Part shown: positions 42,036 to 50,590 of the stretch, piece by piece
Position numbering within the stretch: the first letter of the stretch is position 1
Layout: each line of letters opens with the position of its first letter
NCBI RefSeq assembly: GCF_014201715.1
Contig: NZ_JACHFD010000026.1
Coordinates: 1-50,763, forward strand
DNA from: Haloferula luteola
GTDB lineage: Bacteria > Verrucomicrobiota > Verrucomicrobiia > Verrucomicrobiales > Akkermansiaceae
Direction of reading: 5' to 3'
DNA: 50,763 nucleotides
Notes under the pieces: model-generated
Seen by the model: only the letters and a program-made list of their open reading frames with translations
The model's database searches: none
Told to the model about the DNA's origin: nothing
Made by a program: the position numbers and the translations under genes

Positions 42036-45000
42036 TCATGGCGAAACCTTCAGCCTGAGGAATCGCGCCGGGTGATCCGGGATCGGCACGGAATCGGTCA
42101 CTTCCACGACTCCCTCCACGTTTTCCACGCCTGTGCTGCTCCAGATGGTCTCCCATGTCACCAGGCTGCCGGATGCCACGACTTCATACGTCAAGGCCGG
42201 GTCGGCGATTCGGTTGAAGGTCAGCGTCAGCCTCGTGCCGTCGGGTGTCTGTCCAAGCGCGGCCACACTTCCCGCGTCTGGAACCGTCGGGTCCGCGCCG
42301 GTGGCATATTCGAGCTTGTTGCTCCTGCCGTCGTGGTCGGAGTCGGCATCGTCCGCGGCGTCGCCCGAGTTGGCGATGGTGCCGAAATTCGCCTGCCTCC
42401 AGGCCTGGATGGCGGTGAGCGGCGTGGCGGACGCCTGGTTGGAATCCGGACTCCCGCCGACGCTGTTGATCGCGCTGACGACATACCAATACATCGTTCC
42501 GTTAGCCACACTGCTGTCGCTGTAACCGGGAAGGCTCGTGGTCGCGATGAGCGTGTACGGACCGCCGCTGGCGGTCGCCCGCCGCACGTGATAGCCGGCC
42601 GCATGGGGTGACGCGGACCAGAACAGCGAGACCTGCCCGTTGCCACCCGTCGCGGTGAGGTCGGAGGGTGCGGCGGGCGCGGGGATCCAGTAGAAATCCT
42701 CCGCGCCGCGAGCCACGCTGCTGATGCGGACCTCGTCGATTTTCCCTTGGAACAGCTCGCCGGCCACGTTGCGGTTCTCGTTTCCGACGCACAGCGGGCC
42801 GCTGATCGAGCCGACACCCGTGCCGACGCCAACCGCGGTGGTGCTGAGCAGGTTGGCCGCCGTCAGGGAGGGATCCACCTTCGTCCAGTAGAGCCGAACG
42901 TTCGATCCGTCATAGCTGGCGGCGACGTGGAACCAGGTGTTCGCCGCGTAGGCGTGCGGGCCGCTGGTGGGAACCGCGGTCTTGATGTCCGCGGTGCCGC
43001 CGCTGGTGCCGTTGATGAAGTTGAGCTGCAGCTCGCCCGCGGAGCTGAGGCGGAATTGAAACCCGCGACTGGCCGCGCTGCTGTCGGTGGAGATGATCTG
43101 CTGGGTTGCGTTGAGCGTGGCCAGCGAGCTGGAAACCATCGCCTCGAGCGTCCACGGCGACTGTCCGCCGCTGCCGAGGTTCAGCGTGCTCATGGCGACG
43201 GCGTCGGCGCTGAGGCTCGCTCCGCTCACGTCCGCGTTGAACGCGCCATTGTTGCCGGCATCCCAGCCGATGACGTGGCCGGTGGTGCTGAAGCTGGCGG
43301 CATTTCCAAAGCCCGCATGGCCCGTGGTTCCGCCGATAACGGTGGTGACGACGGGCGGATTGGAGACGGCCGTGGCGAGGTTGACGCTGTAGGCGTTCTT
43401 GCCGAGCGAGCCGGCGTTGGCGGTCACCGATCCGCCGGGTGCCTCGTTGAACTGGAAGAGGATCCGCGTGCCCGAGTCCGCGACATACGGCCGGAACGGC
43501 GATTGATAGGGCGTGGCGTGGGCCTCCGGGGAGTTCGCGCTCTCGCCCTGCGTGTTGCTGCCGGTGACGACGTAGAAGTAGGTCGTGCCGTTGGAGGCGG
43601 TGGTGTCGGAATGGCTGGTGCCGGTGAGGCCCGTCGCGATGGTGGTGAAGGGGCCGCCGCTGGTGGTGGCGCGCTTCACGTTGTAGCTGCTCGTGAAGTT
43701 CGCCACGTTCCAGTCCAGGTGGACGACGCCGTCGCCCGGCGTGGCGCTGAGTGTGGCGGGCGCGGCGGGCTGCGGTGCGGCCGCGCTGGCGATTTCCCCG
43801 GTGCTGAGCGCGCGGGTGTGGATGCGGAAGTCATCGAGCCGGGCGTTGAGATACGGATCGGGGAACTGCGAGCGGCCGAGGTAGTTCTGCGTCGTCGATC
43901 CCAGGCTCGACGGCTTGAGCGTCATGCCGGTGTTGGTCGCGGCCAGCGCGCCGTTGATGTAGAGCCTGCCGGTGGTGCCGCTGAGTGTCACCGCATAGTG
44001 CACCCAGCTGTTAGCGCTGACCTGGATGGTGCTGGTGAGCTGCTGCTCGGTCACGGCGGGCGTGCAGATGGCGAATCGGAACTTCGCGTTGTTCGGCGCG
44101 GTGCCGGTGTATTGCGTGGCGAGGAACATGTAATTCGTCGTCCCCGTGCCGAAGTCGAAGATCCGCTGCCAGGTGCTGAAGCTGGCCACGTTCACCCAGC
44201 CGGAAATGGTGAAGTCCGTGATCCCGGCGACCACGCCGGATGGCAGCGTGAGGTGCTGGCTGGACGTGGCCGGCAGGTTGATCCCGCCATTGAAAAGTCC
44301 GCTCGTCCATCCCGGCGAATTGACGAGCGTGGCGTTCATCCCGTTGCCGGCGGAGTCGGCGGCGCTGGTGCCGCTGGTTTCATTGAACTTCAGCCAGACG
44401 AGCAGGTCGGACGGCACCGCGCTGACCTCGGTGGAGTCGGGGCTTTCGCCCTGCGCGTTGGTGGCCGAGATGACGTAGTAATAGGTCACTCCGTCGGTGA
44501 CGGTGCTGTCGGAATAGCTCGTGCCGGTGAGACCGCTTGCAATCGTGGTGTAGCCGCTGCCGCTGGTGAGGCTGCGCTTGACGGTGTAGCCCGTCGCGCC
44601 CTGGCTGGCGTTCCACGACAGGTCGATCTTTCCGGATTTTGGTGTGGCGACGACGTTCAGGGGCGCGGCCGGTGGAATGGCCACCAGCGCGGAAACCTGG
44701 CCCGCCGTGAGGGCGTGGTTGTAGATGCGGAAATCGTCAATCATTCCGTTGAACAAGGGATCGGCGGTGAATTGCGACCTGCCGATGAGGTTGTTCACGG
44801 GCTTGAAGTCGCCGGGATTGATCGTCATTCCCGGGTTCGTTGCGACGGAACTGCCGTTGACGTAGAGCGTGCCGGTGTCGCCGCTGAGGGTCACCGCCAC
44901 GTGGGTCCACTGGGTCGTTGGCAGGGCGGCGGCGGAGTTGAGCTGCTGCTCGCCGCCGCCGTTCTTGATGGCGAAACGCAGGCCGCTGCCGGTGTTGGGC

Positions 45001-48000
45001 GAGAGGAAGAGATACTGGTTCGTATTGTTCCCGAAATCGAAGACACGCTGGAAACTGCCGCCGCCATTCCAGCGGACCCAGGCCGCGATGGTGATGTCCT
45101 GGCATTCCACCGGGTTGCCGGGAATCGAGACGGAATCGTCCGCGCCATCGAGCACGATGCCGCGCCCGATGCGGCCCGCGCCGTAGGCCGGGGAACCGGT
45201 CGCCGTGCCGTGGAACGCGCCGATGCTGTCGTTGGTATTGTCCTCAAGCTCGTAATGCGAGCGCAGCACGTGGCCCAGCACGGCGATGTTCAGCGTGGCG
45301 TCCGCAAACGCGCTGGCGCTGTCAGTCACCCGCACGGTGAAGCTGTTCGCCCCCACGTCGCCCGCGCCGGGCGTCCCGGAAAGCGCGCCATCGGCCGCGA
45401 CAGTGAGCCACGCCGGGCCGTTGACTTTTGAAAACGTGAGCGTGTCGCCGGCGTCCACGTCGCTCGCGAGCCCGGCCAGCGTCTGGTTGATGTAAGGTTG
45501 GTCGCGGGTGACATCCGCCCGTGAGATTGGATTCACGGACCAGACCGGCGGGTCGTTGGTGTTGGTGACCGTGATGTGGAGATTCGCATCGTCGGTGGCG
45601 CCGGCCGGGTCGGTCACGCGGACGACGAAGAGGTTGTTGCCGACGTCGGCGTTGGCCGGGGTTCCCGCCAGCGCGCCGTTGGAGGCGACCGTCAGCCAAG
45701 AGGGGCCGGTGAGCTTGCTGTAGGTCAGCGTGCCGCCATTGGCGTCGGTGGCCTGGCTGGCGAGGGACTGCCCCGCAAGGGAATAGTTGCTGTTCTCGGG
45801 AGCGTCAGCTAGGACGATGGGGTCGGAGGTGAAGGTCGGCGGGTTGTTGGCGCTTTGACCCCAGAGGGAATACACCTCGTTGCCGGAGAGCGCGTGGTTG
45901 TAGATGCGGAAGTCATCGATGCGGCCGTTGAAATACGGGTCGGAGTTATACATGCTGCGGCCGAGATAACAGAAGGGCTGGCCGAAGAGCGGATCGACCT
46001 GGTCGATGACCTGCGTGTCCACGGGCTTGCCATTGACGTAAAGGGTGCCGGTGTCGCCGTTGAGAGTCACCGCGACGTGGACCCACTGGTTGGTGGCGAG
46101 GATGGGGCCGTTGAGAACGCCGGTACCGTCGGTGCCGCGGGAGGTGGTGATGCTGAAACGCAGGTTGCCGCCGGTGGAGGGCGTCAGGAACATGTTTTTT
46201 TCGATCTCGCTGCCGAAGTCGAAGATGCGCTGCCAGTTGCCGCCGCCGCTCCAGAACACCCAGGTGGCGAGCGTGATGTCCTGGTAGTTGCCGGAGCCGA
46301 CCGGGAGCTGGGCGTATTGTGTGGCACCGTCGAAGGCCATCGCCTGGCCGCCGCCGAAGCCGGTGGTGTAGCCGGGTGCCGTGTTGCCCTTGGGTGCCGC
46401 ATCGCGGGTGCCGACGACATCGTCGGCGTTGCCTTCGAAGGTGAAGTGGGTGGCCAGTTCACGGGCGACACGCAGCGGGGCGCTGTCGAGGTCGCCGGTG
46501 GGCGTGTTGGCGGTGACGAGGTAGTAATAGGTGGTGGCGTTATCCACCGAGGCGTCCGTGAAGTTCAGATCCGGGCCGGTGACCGTGCCGAGCGTGGTAT
46601 AGGGGCCGGCGAGGTTGGTGGCACGCCGGATCTCATAGCCGGTCGCGGTGGCGGTACCCCACCAGTTGAGGACGACCCGGTCCTTGCTCCAGTTTGCCAC
46701 GAGGCCGCTCGGGGCGGTGCCGGCGGCGATGGGGTCGCGGGCGAAGGTGAGGCTGCCGAGGCCGAGCCAGTCGACTTGCGACGGGTGGATGCCGGGGTCC
46801 GGACGGGGCTCGGGACGGGTGGCGGCGACGACCAGCTTGCTCCAAGGCGTGGCGATGCCCTTGATGTTGGCGTAGTGGTTGTGAACCAGCTCGGACTGAT
46901 AGTATTGCGCGAGTCCGCGCGCGGCACCCCAGAGCCCCTCGGTGTAGGTCAGCGAGGCGTTGCGGTGGAAGGTCCACGGGACGTCGTTTCCTAAGTTGTA
47001 TTTCGCGTTGTATTCGAAGGCGCGCAGCACGCGGTTGTTGTCGTATCCGAACAGGTCGTCGCCCTGGTTCCAGGCCATCTGGCAGAGCAGGGCCATTTGA
47101 TACCAGCCGCCGAGGTTGTGGGCCTGGTCGCGTCCGCTCTCCTCGGTCTGGGCGAGGCCGCCGGGGAAGGTGTACCAGGCGGCGCGTTCGACGCGGCTGT
47201 TGCCGGGGCCAAATTTGAAAAAATCGACGGCTTGCTGATAGACGGCGCGGTTGTCGCAGAGGATGCCGATGGCGGCCATCGACGCCATGTTGGCGGTGTC
47301 CCAGTTGAGCCGGTAATGGGTGTTGCCGCCCTTGGTGAAGGGAGTGTCGTGATGGCGCCAGAGGAAGTCGAGGTTCTCCGGGTAGAAGACCCGCATCATC
47401 ATGTCCTTGTAGGCCTGTTTTTCGGCCACGGGCCAACCGGGGTAGGTGCTGAGGAGTTCACCACCGGTGGCGAAAAGGTAGCCGCAGATGCCGGCGGCGA
47501 GGGAACGGTTGGTGTCGCCCTGCAGGCCGAGCAGACCGGACCAGACGTTGGCGATCTGCACGGCGTGGTCGGCGTAGGCGGTGTCGCCGGTGAGTTTCCA
47601 GCGCAGGGCGAGTTCGTAGATTGCCTGGGCGTCCTGCTGCGAGCGGGTGTAGTTGTTGCCGGATGATCCGCGCACGATGTAGTCGACGTCGTAGGCGGGC
47701 CATCCGGTTTGGGCCCAGGGGCTGGCGGCGAGGGTTTCATAGCTGGATTTCCAAGGTTCTTCGTTGGCGGTGACCTTGGCGGCCATGCGGTCGAGGTCGG
47801 CCTGGGTGTGCAGCGCGCCGGGGTGGGCGAACGCTGGCGCGGGCGAGGCGAGCGCGGTCAGGTCGAGCTGGAACACCCGGTCGCCGGCCAGCGGGGTCAG
47901 CGCGGTCCCGCTGCGGTTGTAGGCGGTGCCGGAGGTGTAGGGGTCGGCGGCGAAACTGGTGCTCAGGCCGAGCCATTCGAAGTAGTTCGATGATCCGTTG

Positions 48001-48617
48001 CCGATGGTCAGATCGAAGCCGTAGGTGGTGTTCGGCTGGAGGTAAACGGTGTAGGGCAGATGGAAGGTGATGTAGGTGCCCGCGCCGTTGGCGCTGCTGC
48101 CGGTGCCGGGCGTCCCGGTGCCGCCCATGATGAAGTTCTGTTTGCTTACCGTGGCGAAGGCGGTGCCGCCGGTGACCTTGCCGATTTCGACGATGACCGG
48201 ACCGTTCTTGGCGTTGAGATCCCAATAGACCTGGTTCGAGCCGCTGGCATTGTTGCTGGAGTAGCCGGCCATCCGGGCGGTGACGGAGCTGAGCTGGTAG
48301 CCGTTGGGATTCGATCCTGTAGTGAACGATTGCCCTTGGCGCGGCTGGTTGCTCACCACGTAGGTGCTCGCGTCGTTGGCCGCCCCGTTGTTGGCGCCGC
48401 CGTTGGAATTCACACCCGAGCCGCCGATATTGGCCGCGTCATAGGCCGCGCCGGTCCAGTTCGAGATGCTCGCCGGAGCGCCGGAGGGCGCGGCGGAACC
48501 GTAGGTGACGGTCGAGTTGAAATTGAGCGGGTGCGCCGCAAGGGGTGTCACCAGAGCGAAAACGGCGGCAGCCCAGCGCGTGACGCCGAACCGTGAAAGG
48601 TTTGGAGGAAAACTCAT
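42036..48617 (-). CDS. Giant secreted modular lyase, 2193 aa, with four LamG domains
   Basis: The signal peptide is RWAAAVFALVTPLAAHP. Domains by approximate residue: 33-258 beta-rich N-domain; 261-625 alginate-lyase-like toroid (FAHPGALHTQADLDRMAAKV, NYTRSQQDAQAIYELALRW, NWDTANMASMAAIGILCDN, EESGRDQAHNLGGW), paralogous to the 36118 enzyme; 629-719 FN3; 721-924 LamG; 925-1115 two putative-Ig/cadherin-like repeats (GPSWLTVASNGALAGTP, GPAWLTVAADGALSGTP); 1116-1319 LamG; 1319-1403 FN3; 1404-1615 LamG; 1616-1704 FN3; 1705-1984 LamG; 1985-2069 FN3; 2070-2193 a C-domain with DSDHDGRSNKLEYATG shared with GH115. It is probably a surface-attached uronic-acid-specific lyase with multiple glycan-binding domains. 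It is divergent from LacI regulator B. Confidence 0.9.
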   Translation of the reverse strand: MSFPPNLSRFGVTRWAAAVFALVTPLAAHPLNFNSTVTYGSAAPSGAPASISNWTGAAYDAANIGGSGVNSNGGANNGAANDASTYVVSNQPRQGQSFTTGSNPNGYQLSSVTARMAGYSSNNASGSNQVYWDLNAKNGPVIVEIGKVTGGTAFATVSKQNFIMGGTGTPGTGSSANGAGTYITFHLPYTVYLQPNTTYGFDLTIGNGSSNYFEWLGLSTSFAADPYTSGTAYNRSGTALTPLAGDRVFQLDLTALASPAPAFAHPGALHTQADLDRMAAKVTANEEPWKSSYETLAASPWAQTGWPAYDVDYIVRGSSGNNYTRSQQDAQAIYELALRWKLTGDTAYADHAVQIANVWSGLLGLQGDTNRSLAAGICGYLFATGGELLSTYPGWPVAEKQAYKDMMMRVFYPENLDFLWRHHDTPFTKGGNTHYRLNWDTANMASMAAIGILCDNRAVYQQAVDFFKFGPGNSRVERAAWYTFPGGLAQTEESGRDQAHNLGGWYQMALLCQMAWNQGDDLFGYDNNRVLRAFEYNAKYNLGNDVPWTFHRNASLTYTEGLWGAARGLAQYYQSELVHNHYANIKGIATPWSKLVVAATRPEPRPDPGIHPSQVDWLGLGSLTFARDPIAAGTAPSGLVANWSKDRVVLNWWGTATATGYEIRRATNLAGPYTTLGTVTGPDLNFTDASVDNATTYYYLVTANTPTGDLDSAPLRVARELATHFTFEGNADDVVGTRDAAPKGNTAPGYTTGFGGGQAMAFDGATQYAQLPVGSGNYQDITLATWVFWSGGGNWQRIFDFGSEIEKNMFLTPSTGGNLRFSITTSRGTDGTGVLNGPILATNQWVHVAVTLNGDTGTLYVNGKPVDTQVIDQVDPLFGQPFCYLGRSMYNSDPYFNGRIDDFRIYNHALSGNEVYSLWGQSANNPPTFTSDPIVLADAPENSNYSLAGQSLASQATDANGGTLTYSKLTGPSWLTVASNGALAGTPANADVGNNLFVVRVTDPAGATDDANLHITVTNTNDPPVWSVNPISRADVTRDQPYINQTLAGLASDVDAGDTLTFSKVNGPAWLTVAADGALSGTPGAGDVGANSFTVRVTDSASAFADATLNIAVLGHVLRSHYELEDNTNDSIGAFHGTATGSPAYGAGRIGRGIVLDGADDSVSIPGNPVECQDITIAAWVRWNGGGSFQRVFDFGNNTNQYLFLSPNTGSGLRFAIKNGGGEQQLNSAAALPTTQWTHVAVTLSGDTGTLYVNGSSVATNPGMTINPGDFKPVNNLIGRSQFTADPLFNGMIDDFRIYNHALTAGQVSALVAIPPAAPLNVVATPKSGKIDLSWNASQGATGYTVKRSLTSGSGYTTIASGLTGTSYSDSTVTDGVTYYYVISATNAQGESPDSTEVSAVPSDLLVWLKFNETSGTSAADSAGNGMNATLVNSPGWTSGLFNGGINLPATSSQHLTLPSGVVAGITDFTISGWVNVASFSTWQRIFDFGTGTTNYMFLATQYTGTAPNNAKFRFAICTPAVTEQQLTSTIQVSANSWVHYAVTLSGTTGRLYINGALAATNTGMTLKPSSLGSTTQNYLGRSQFPDPYLNARLDDFRIHTRALSTGEIASAAAPQPAAPATLSATPGDGVVHLDWNVANFTSSYNVKRATTSGGPFTTIATGLTGTSHSDTTASNGTTYFYVVTGSNTQGESANSPEAHATPYQSPFRPYVADSGTRILFQFNEAPGGSVTANAGSLGKNAYSVNLATAVSNPPVVTTVIGGTTGHAGFGNAASFSTTGHVIGWDAGNNGAFNADVSGASLSADAVAMSTLNLGSGGQSPWTLEAMVSSSLATLNATQQIISTDSSAASRGFQFRLSSAGELQLNFINGTSGGTADIKTAVPTSGPHAYAANTWFHVAASYDGSNVRLYWTKVDPSLTAANLLSTTAVGVGTGVGSISGPLCVGNENRNVAGELFQGKIDEVRISSVARGAEDFYWIPAPAAPSDLTATGGNGQVSLFWSASPHAAGYHVRRATASGGPYTLIATTSLPGYSDSSVANGTMYWYVVSAINSVGGSPDSNQASATPLTAIQAWRQANFGTIANSGDAADDADSDHDGRSNKLEYATGADPTVPDAGSVAALGQTPDGTRLTLTFNRIADPALTYEVVASGSLVTWETIWSSTGVENVEGVVEVTDSVPIPDHPARFLRLKVSP

Positions 48618-48679
48618 GGGTTTGGACGGTTTTGGTTCATATCAAACAGCAAGAAATCGAGAGAGAGGGGAATCCTCGT

Positions 48680-48701
48680 CAAACTTATGCGTTTAAGCTT
48701 G
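48680..48701. promoter_or_regulatory. Candidate LacI operator between giant lyase and regulator B
   Basis: CAAACTTA-N6-TAAGCTTG is a 22-bp inverted repeat with 7 of 8 arm pairs, centred in the 146-bp gap between the divergent starts at 48617 and 48764. Size and symmetry suit a LacI dimer site. The binding protein would most simply be regulator B (autoregulation plus lyase control). Confidence 0.45.
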
Positions 48702-48763
48702 CTGGAAAGGCGGGAGATTTGAGACCAATCATCGCCGCCCGCAGAGTCGCGCGGTGGACTGCA

Positions 48764-49816
48764 GTGACCAATCCGGATCCAGAAAAACGGGTGACCCAGC
48801 GCGACGTGGCTCGCGAGCTGGGCGTATCCATCGCGACCGTCAGCTTGGGCCTGCGCAACAGCCCGGAGATCTCCCCCGCGCGGTGCCGGGAGATCCAGGC
48901 CGCGGCGGAACGGATGGGCTACCTGCCGAATCCCGCGGCGGCCGAACTCGCCCATCACCGGCGGCGCTCTTCGACCCTGCCGATCATCGCCAGCATGGCG
49001 TGGATCAACGCTTGGCAACCGCCGGACCGTCTTAGTTCCTACCGTCAGTTCGATGCCTATTGGACGGGGGCTTTCAATGCCGCGCGAAAGCTCGGCTACC
49101 AATTGGAGGAGTTCCGCCTGGGGGATGATCTGGCTGCGGATCGCCTCGACCGCATCCTCTCGGCGCGGGGCATTCGCGGCATCATGCTGCCGCCCCAGCG
49201 GGACCAACCGGCATGGGGAGATTTCCCGTGGCAGAACTATTCCGTGATCCGCTTCGGGCGATCACTCAAGGAACCCGCCTGCCACATCGTCTCGTCCGAC
49301 CACGTCGCCAATGCGATGCGGGCCTTCGCGGAGATCCAGTGCCGCGGCTACCGGCGGATCGGCTTTCTAACCGATGAGGACGAGACGATGCGTCGCGGCG
49401 GCCACCACTTCGAGGCGGGGGTGCTGATGGCGCAGCGGTTCTCCAGCGAAGATGAGCGGGTCCCGATCTGCGTGATCACCCGGGTGCCAAACTCCGGCAG
49501 GGCGGAACGGGTCGCTCGGTGGGTGGCGGGAAATGGGATCGACGCCGTTTTCACCGACGTTGCCAATGCGCCCGATATCATCCGGCGGGCAGCCCTGCGT
49601 ATCCCCGAAGATGTGGCGGTGTCGGCGACGAACGTCGCCGACATCGAGATCCCGGCCGGGATCGATCAGCAACCGCTGGAGATCGGGCGGGTCGGAGCTC
49701 TGCTGCTGCATTCGCTGATTTCCAACCACGAGCGAGGCATCCCCGTCATTCCGCGGCAAGTCCTGGTCGATGGCTCTTGGGTCGATGGCGCTTCGCTGCC
49801 GGACCGAAGCGTTTAG
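48764..49816 (+). CDS. LacI-family transcriptional regulator B
   Basis: This is a 350-aa regulator from GTG 48764. The helix-turn-helix is VTQRDVARELGVSIATVSLG followed by LRNSPEISPARCREIQAAAE. The effector domain has MAWINAWQPPDRLSSYRQFD, AYWTGAFNAARKLGYQLEE, RGIRGIMLPPQRDQPAWGDF, IVSSDHVANAMRAFAEI, YRRIGFLTDEDETMRRGG and AGIDQQPLEIGRVGALLLHS. The frame extends to 48593 but overlaps the lyase start and lacks family sequence there. It is a paralog of regulator A (31587), sharing WINAW, FDAYW and FGRSL. It is divergent from the giant lyase, its likely target. Confidence 0.92.
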   Translation: MTNPDPEKRVTQRDVARELGVSIATVSLGLRNSPEISPARCREIQAAAERMGYLPNPAAAELAHHRRRSSTLPIIASMAWINAWQPPDRLSSYRQFDAYWTGAFNAARKLGYQLEEFRLGDDLAADRLDRILSARGIRGIMLPPQRDQPAWGDFPWQNYSVIRFGRSLKEPACHIVSSDHVANAMRAFAEIQCRGYRRIGFLTDEDETMRRGGHHFEAGVLMAQRFSSEDERVPICVITRVPNSGRAERVARWVAGNGIDAVFTDVANAPDIIRRAALRIPEDVAVSATNVADIEIPAGIDQQPLEIGRVGALLLHSLISNHERGIPVIPRQVLVDGSWVDGASLPDRSV

Positions 49817-49974
49817 AGGTAAATCATCTGGGGTGAGGAAATACCCGGATGAGGCGGGGGCGCGAACCCAAACGCATCAGCCTCGGGCGGATTGCCTGAC
49901 CGGCATGGGTTCCGCCGTTCGCTCCAATGGTTCGGGGGGGCGCCTGACATGACAAAACCCAACAAACAACACCG

Positions 49975-50285
49975 ATGAGCCGCCCGATTTCAAACATATC
50001 GATCAATGGTTGGTTTCCCATTTCATGTGCCTTGGCGATCGCCCATGGTGTGCAGCCCGCGGCAGCGGATACCGCTTCTTGGTTGGGGTCCGCGGGCAAT
50101 GCCTGGGCCAACAGCGCCAACTGGTCTCTCAATCCGCTGGTCGTCCCGGGAACCGGAGATTTCGCTATCTTCGACGGCGCCGGCAGTGGCAACACCACCC
50201 TCGATCTCGGAACGGGAGTAGGCATCGGCAACATCCTCCTTAATTCCGCCTGCGTCGCCGCCTACACCATCGCTCCCTCCGGCGA
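49975..50285 (+). pseudogene. N-terminal fragment of an autotransporter-like secreted protein
   Basis: ATG 49975 starts MSRPISNISINGWFPISCAL and a signal peptide ending AAAD, then SWLGSAGNAWANSANWSLNP, GDFAIFDGAGSGNTTLDLGT and GIGNILLNSACVAAYTIAP. This is the start of autotransporter-associated beta-strand repeat proteins, common as very large PEP-CTERM proteins in Verrucomicrobiota. After about 50280 the sequence turns into an inverted fragment of another gene, so the protein is truncated after about 100 residues although the frame stays open to 50553. Confidence 0.65.
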
Positions 50286-50590
50286 GGCGCCGACAAAGTC
50301 CTGGGACAGCAGGCGGGCGGTGCCGCTGCCATCGATATGGACGTTGAAGCGCAGAGGGAAAGCGCGGGAAGTGGTGCTGCCTGGGCCGCCGGCGACCGTG
50401 CTGGTCACGGAGGAAACATCGGCCTGCCCGACCCACAGCCCTGCCGGGGAGGTGACTTGGGCGCTGACGGGAAGTAGCACGTTGCTGAGACCGGCGGAGT
50501 CGGTCACGCGGAGAAACGATGCGGACCAATCGTCGGGCGAGCTGCCGAGTTGACTGCGGTCGAGGCCAAGTTCGACGTTGCTATGGCTGC
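50262..50590 (-). pseudogene. Internal fragment of a large secreted protein
   Basis: On minus from about 50590, the frame reads NVELGLDRSQLGSSPDDWSA, FLRVTDSAGLSNVLLPVSAQ, SPAGLWVGQADVSSVTSTVA and TTSRAFPLRFNVHIDGSGTA then RLLSQDFVGAS. This resembles a domain of large verrucomicrobial surface proteins (GLWVG...RPFxLRxxxHxDxxGxxRLLQ). Both ends are cut: a stop lies just upstream, and the 3' end runs into the opposite-strand fragment at about 50280. The function of that domain is unknown to me. Confidence 0.5.

Noticed and set aside
42747..45431. 894-codon open frame opposite the giant lyase
   Set aside because: It is antisense to a clearly modular protein with LamG and FN3 repeats. The Ala/Gly/Val/Arg-rich text is the usual mirror of high-GC coding DNA and shows no domain.
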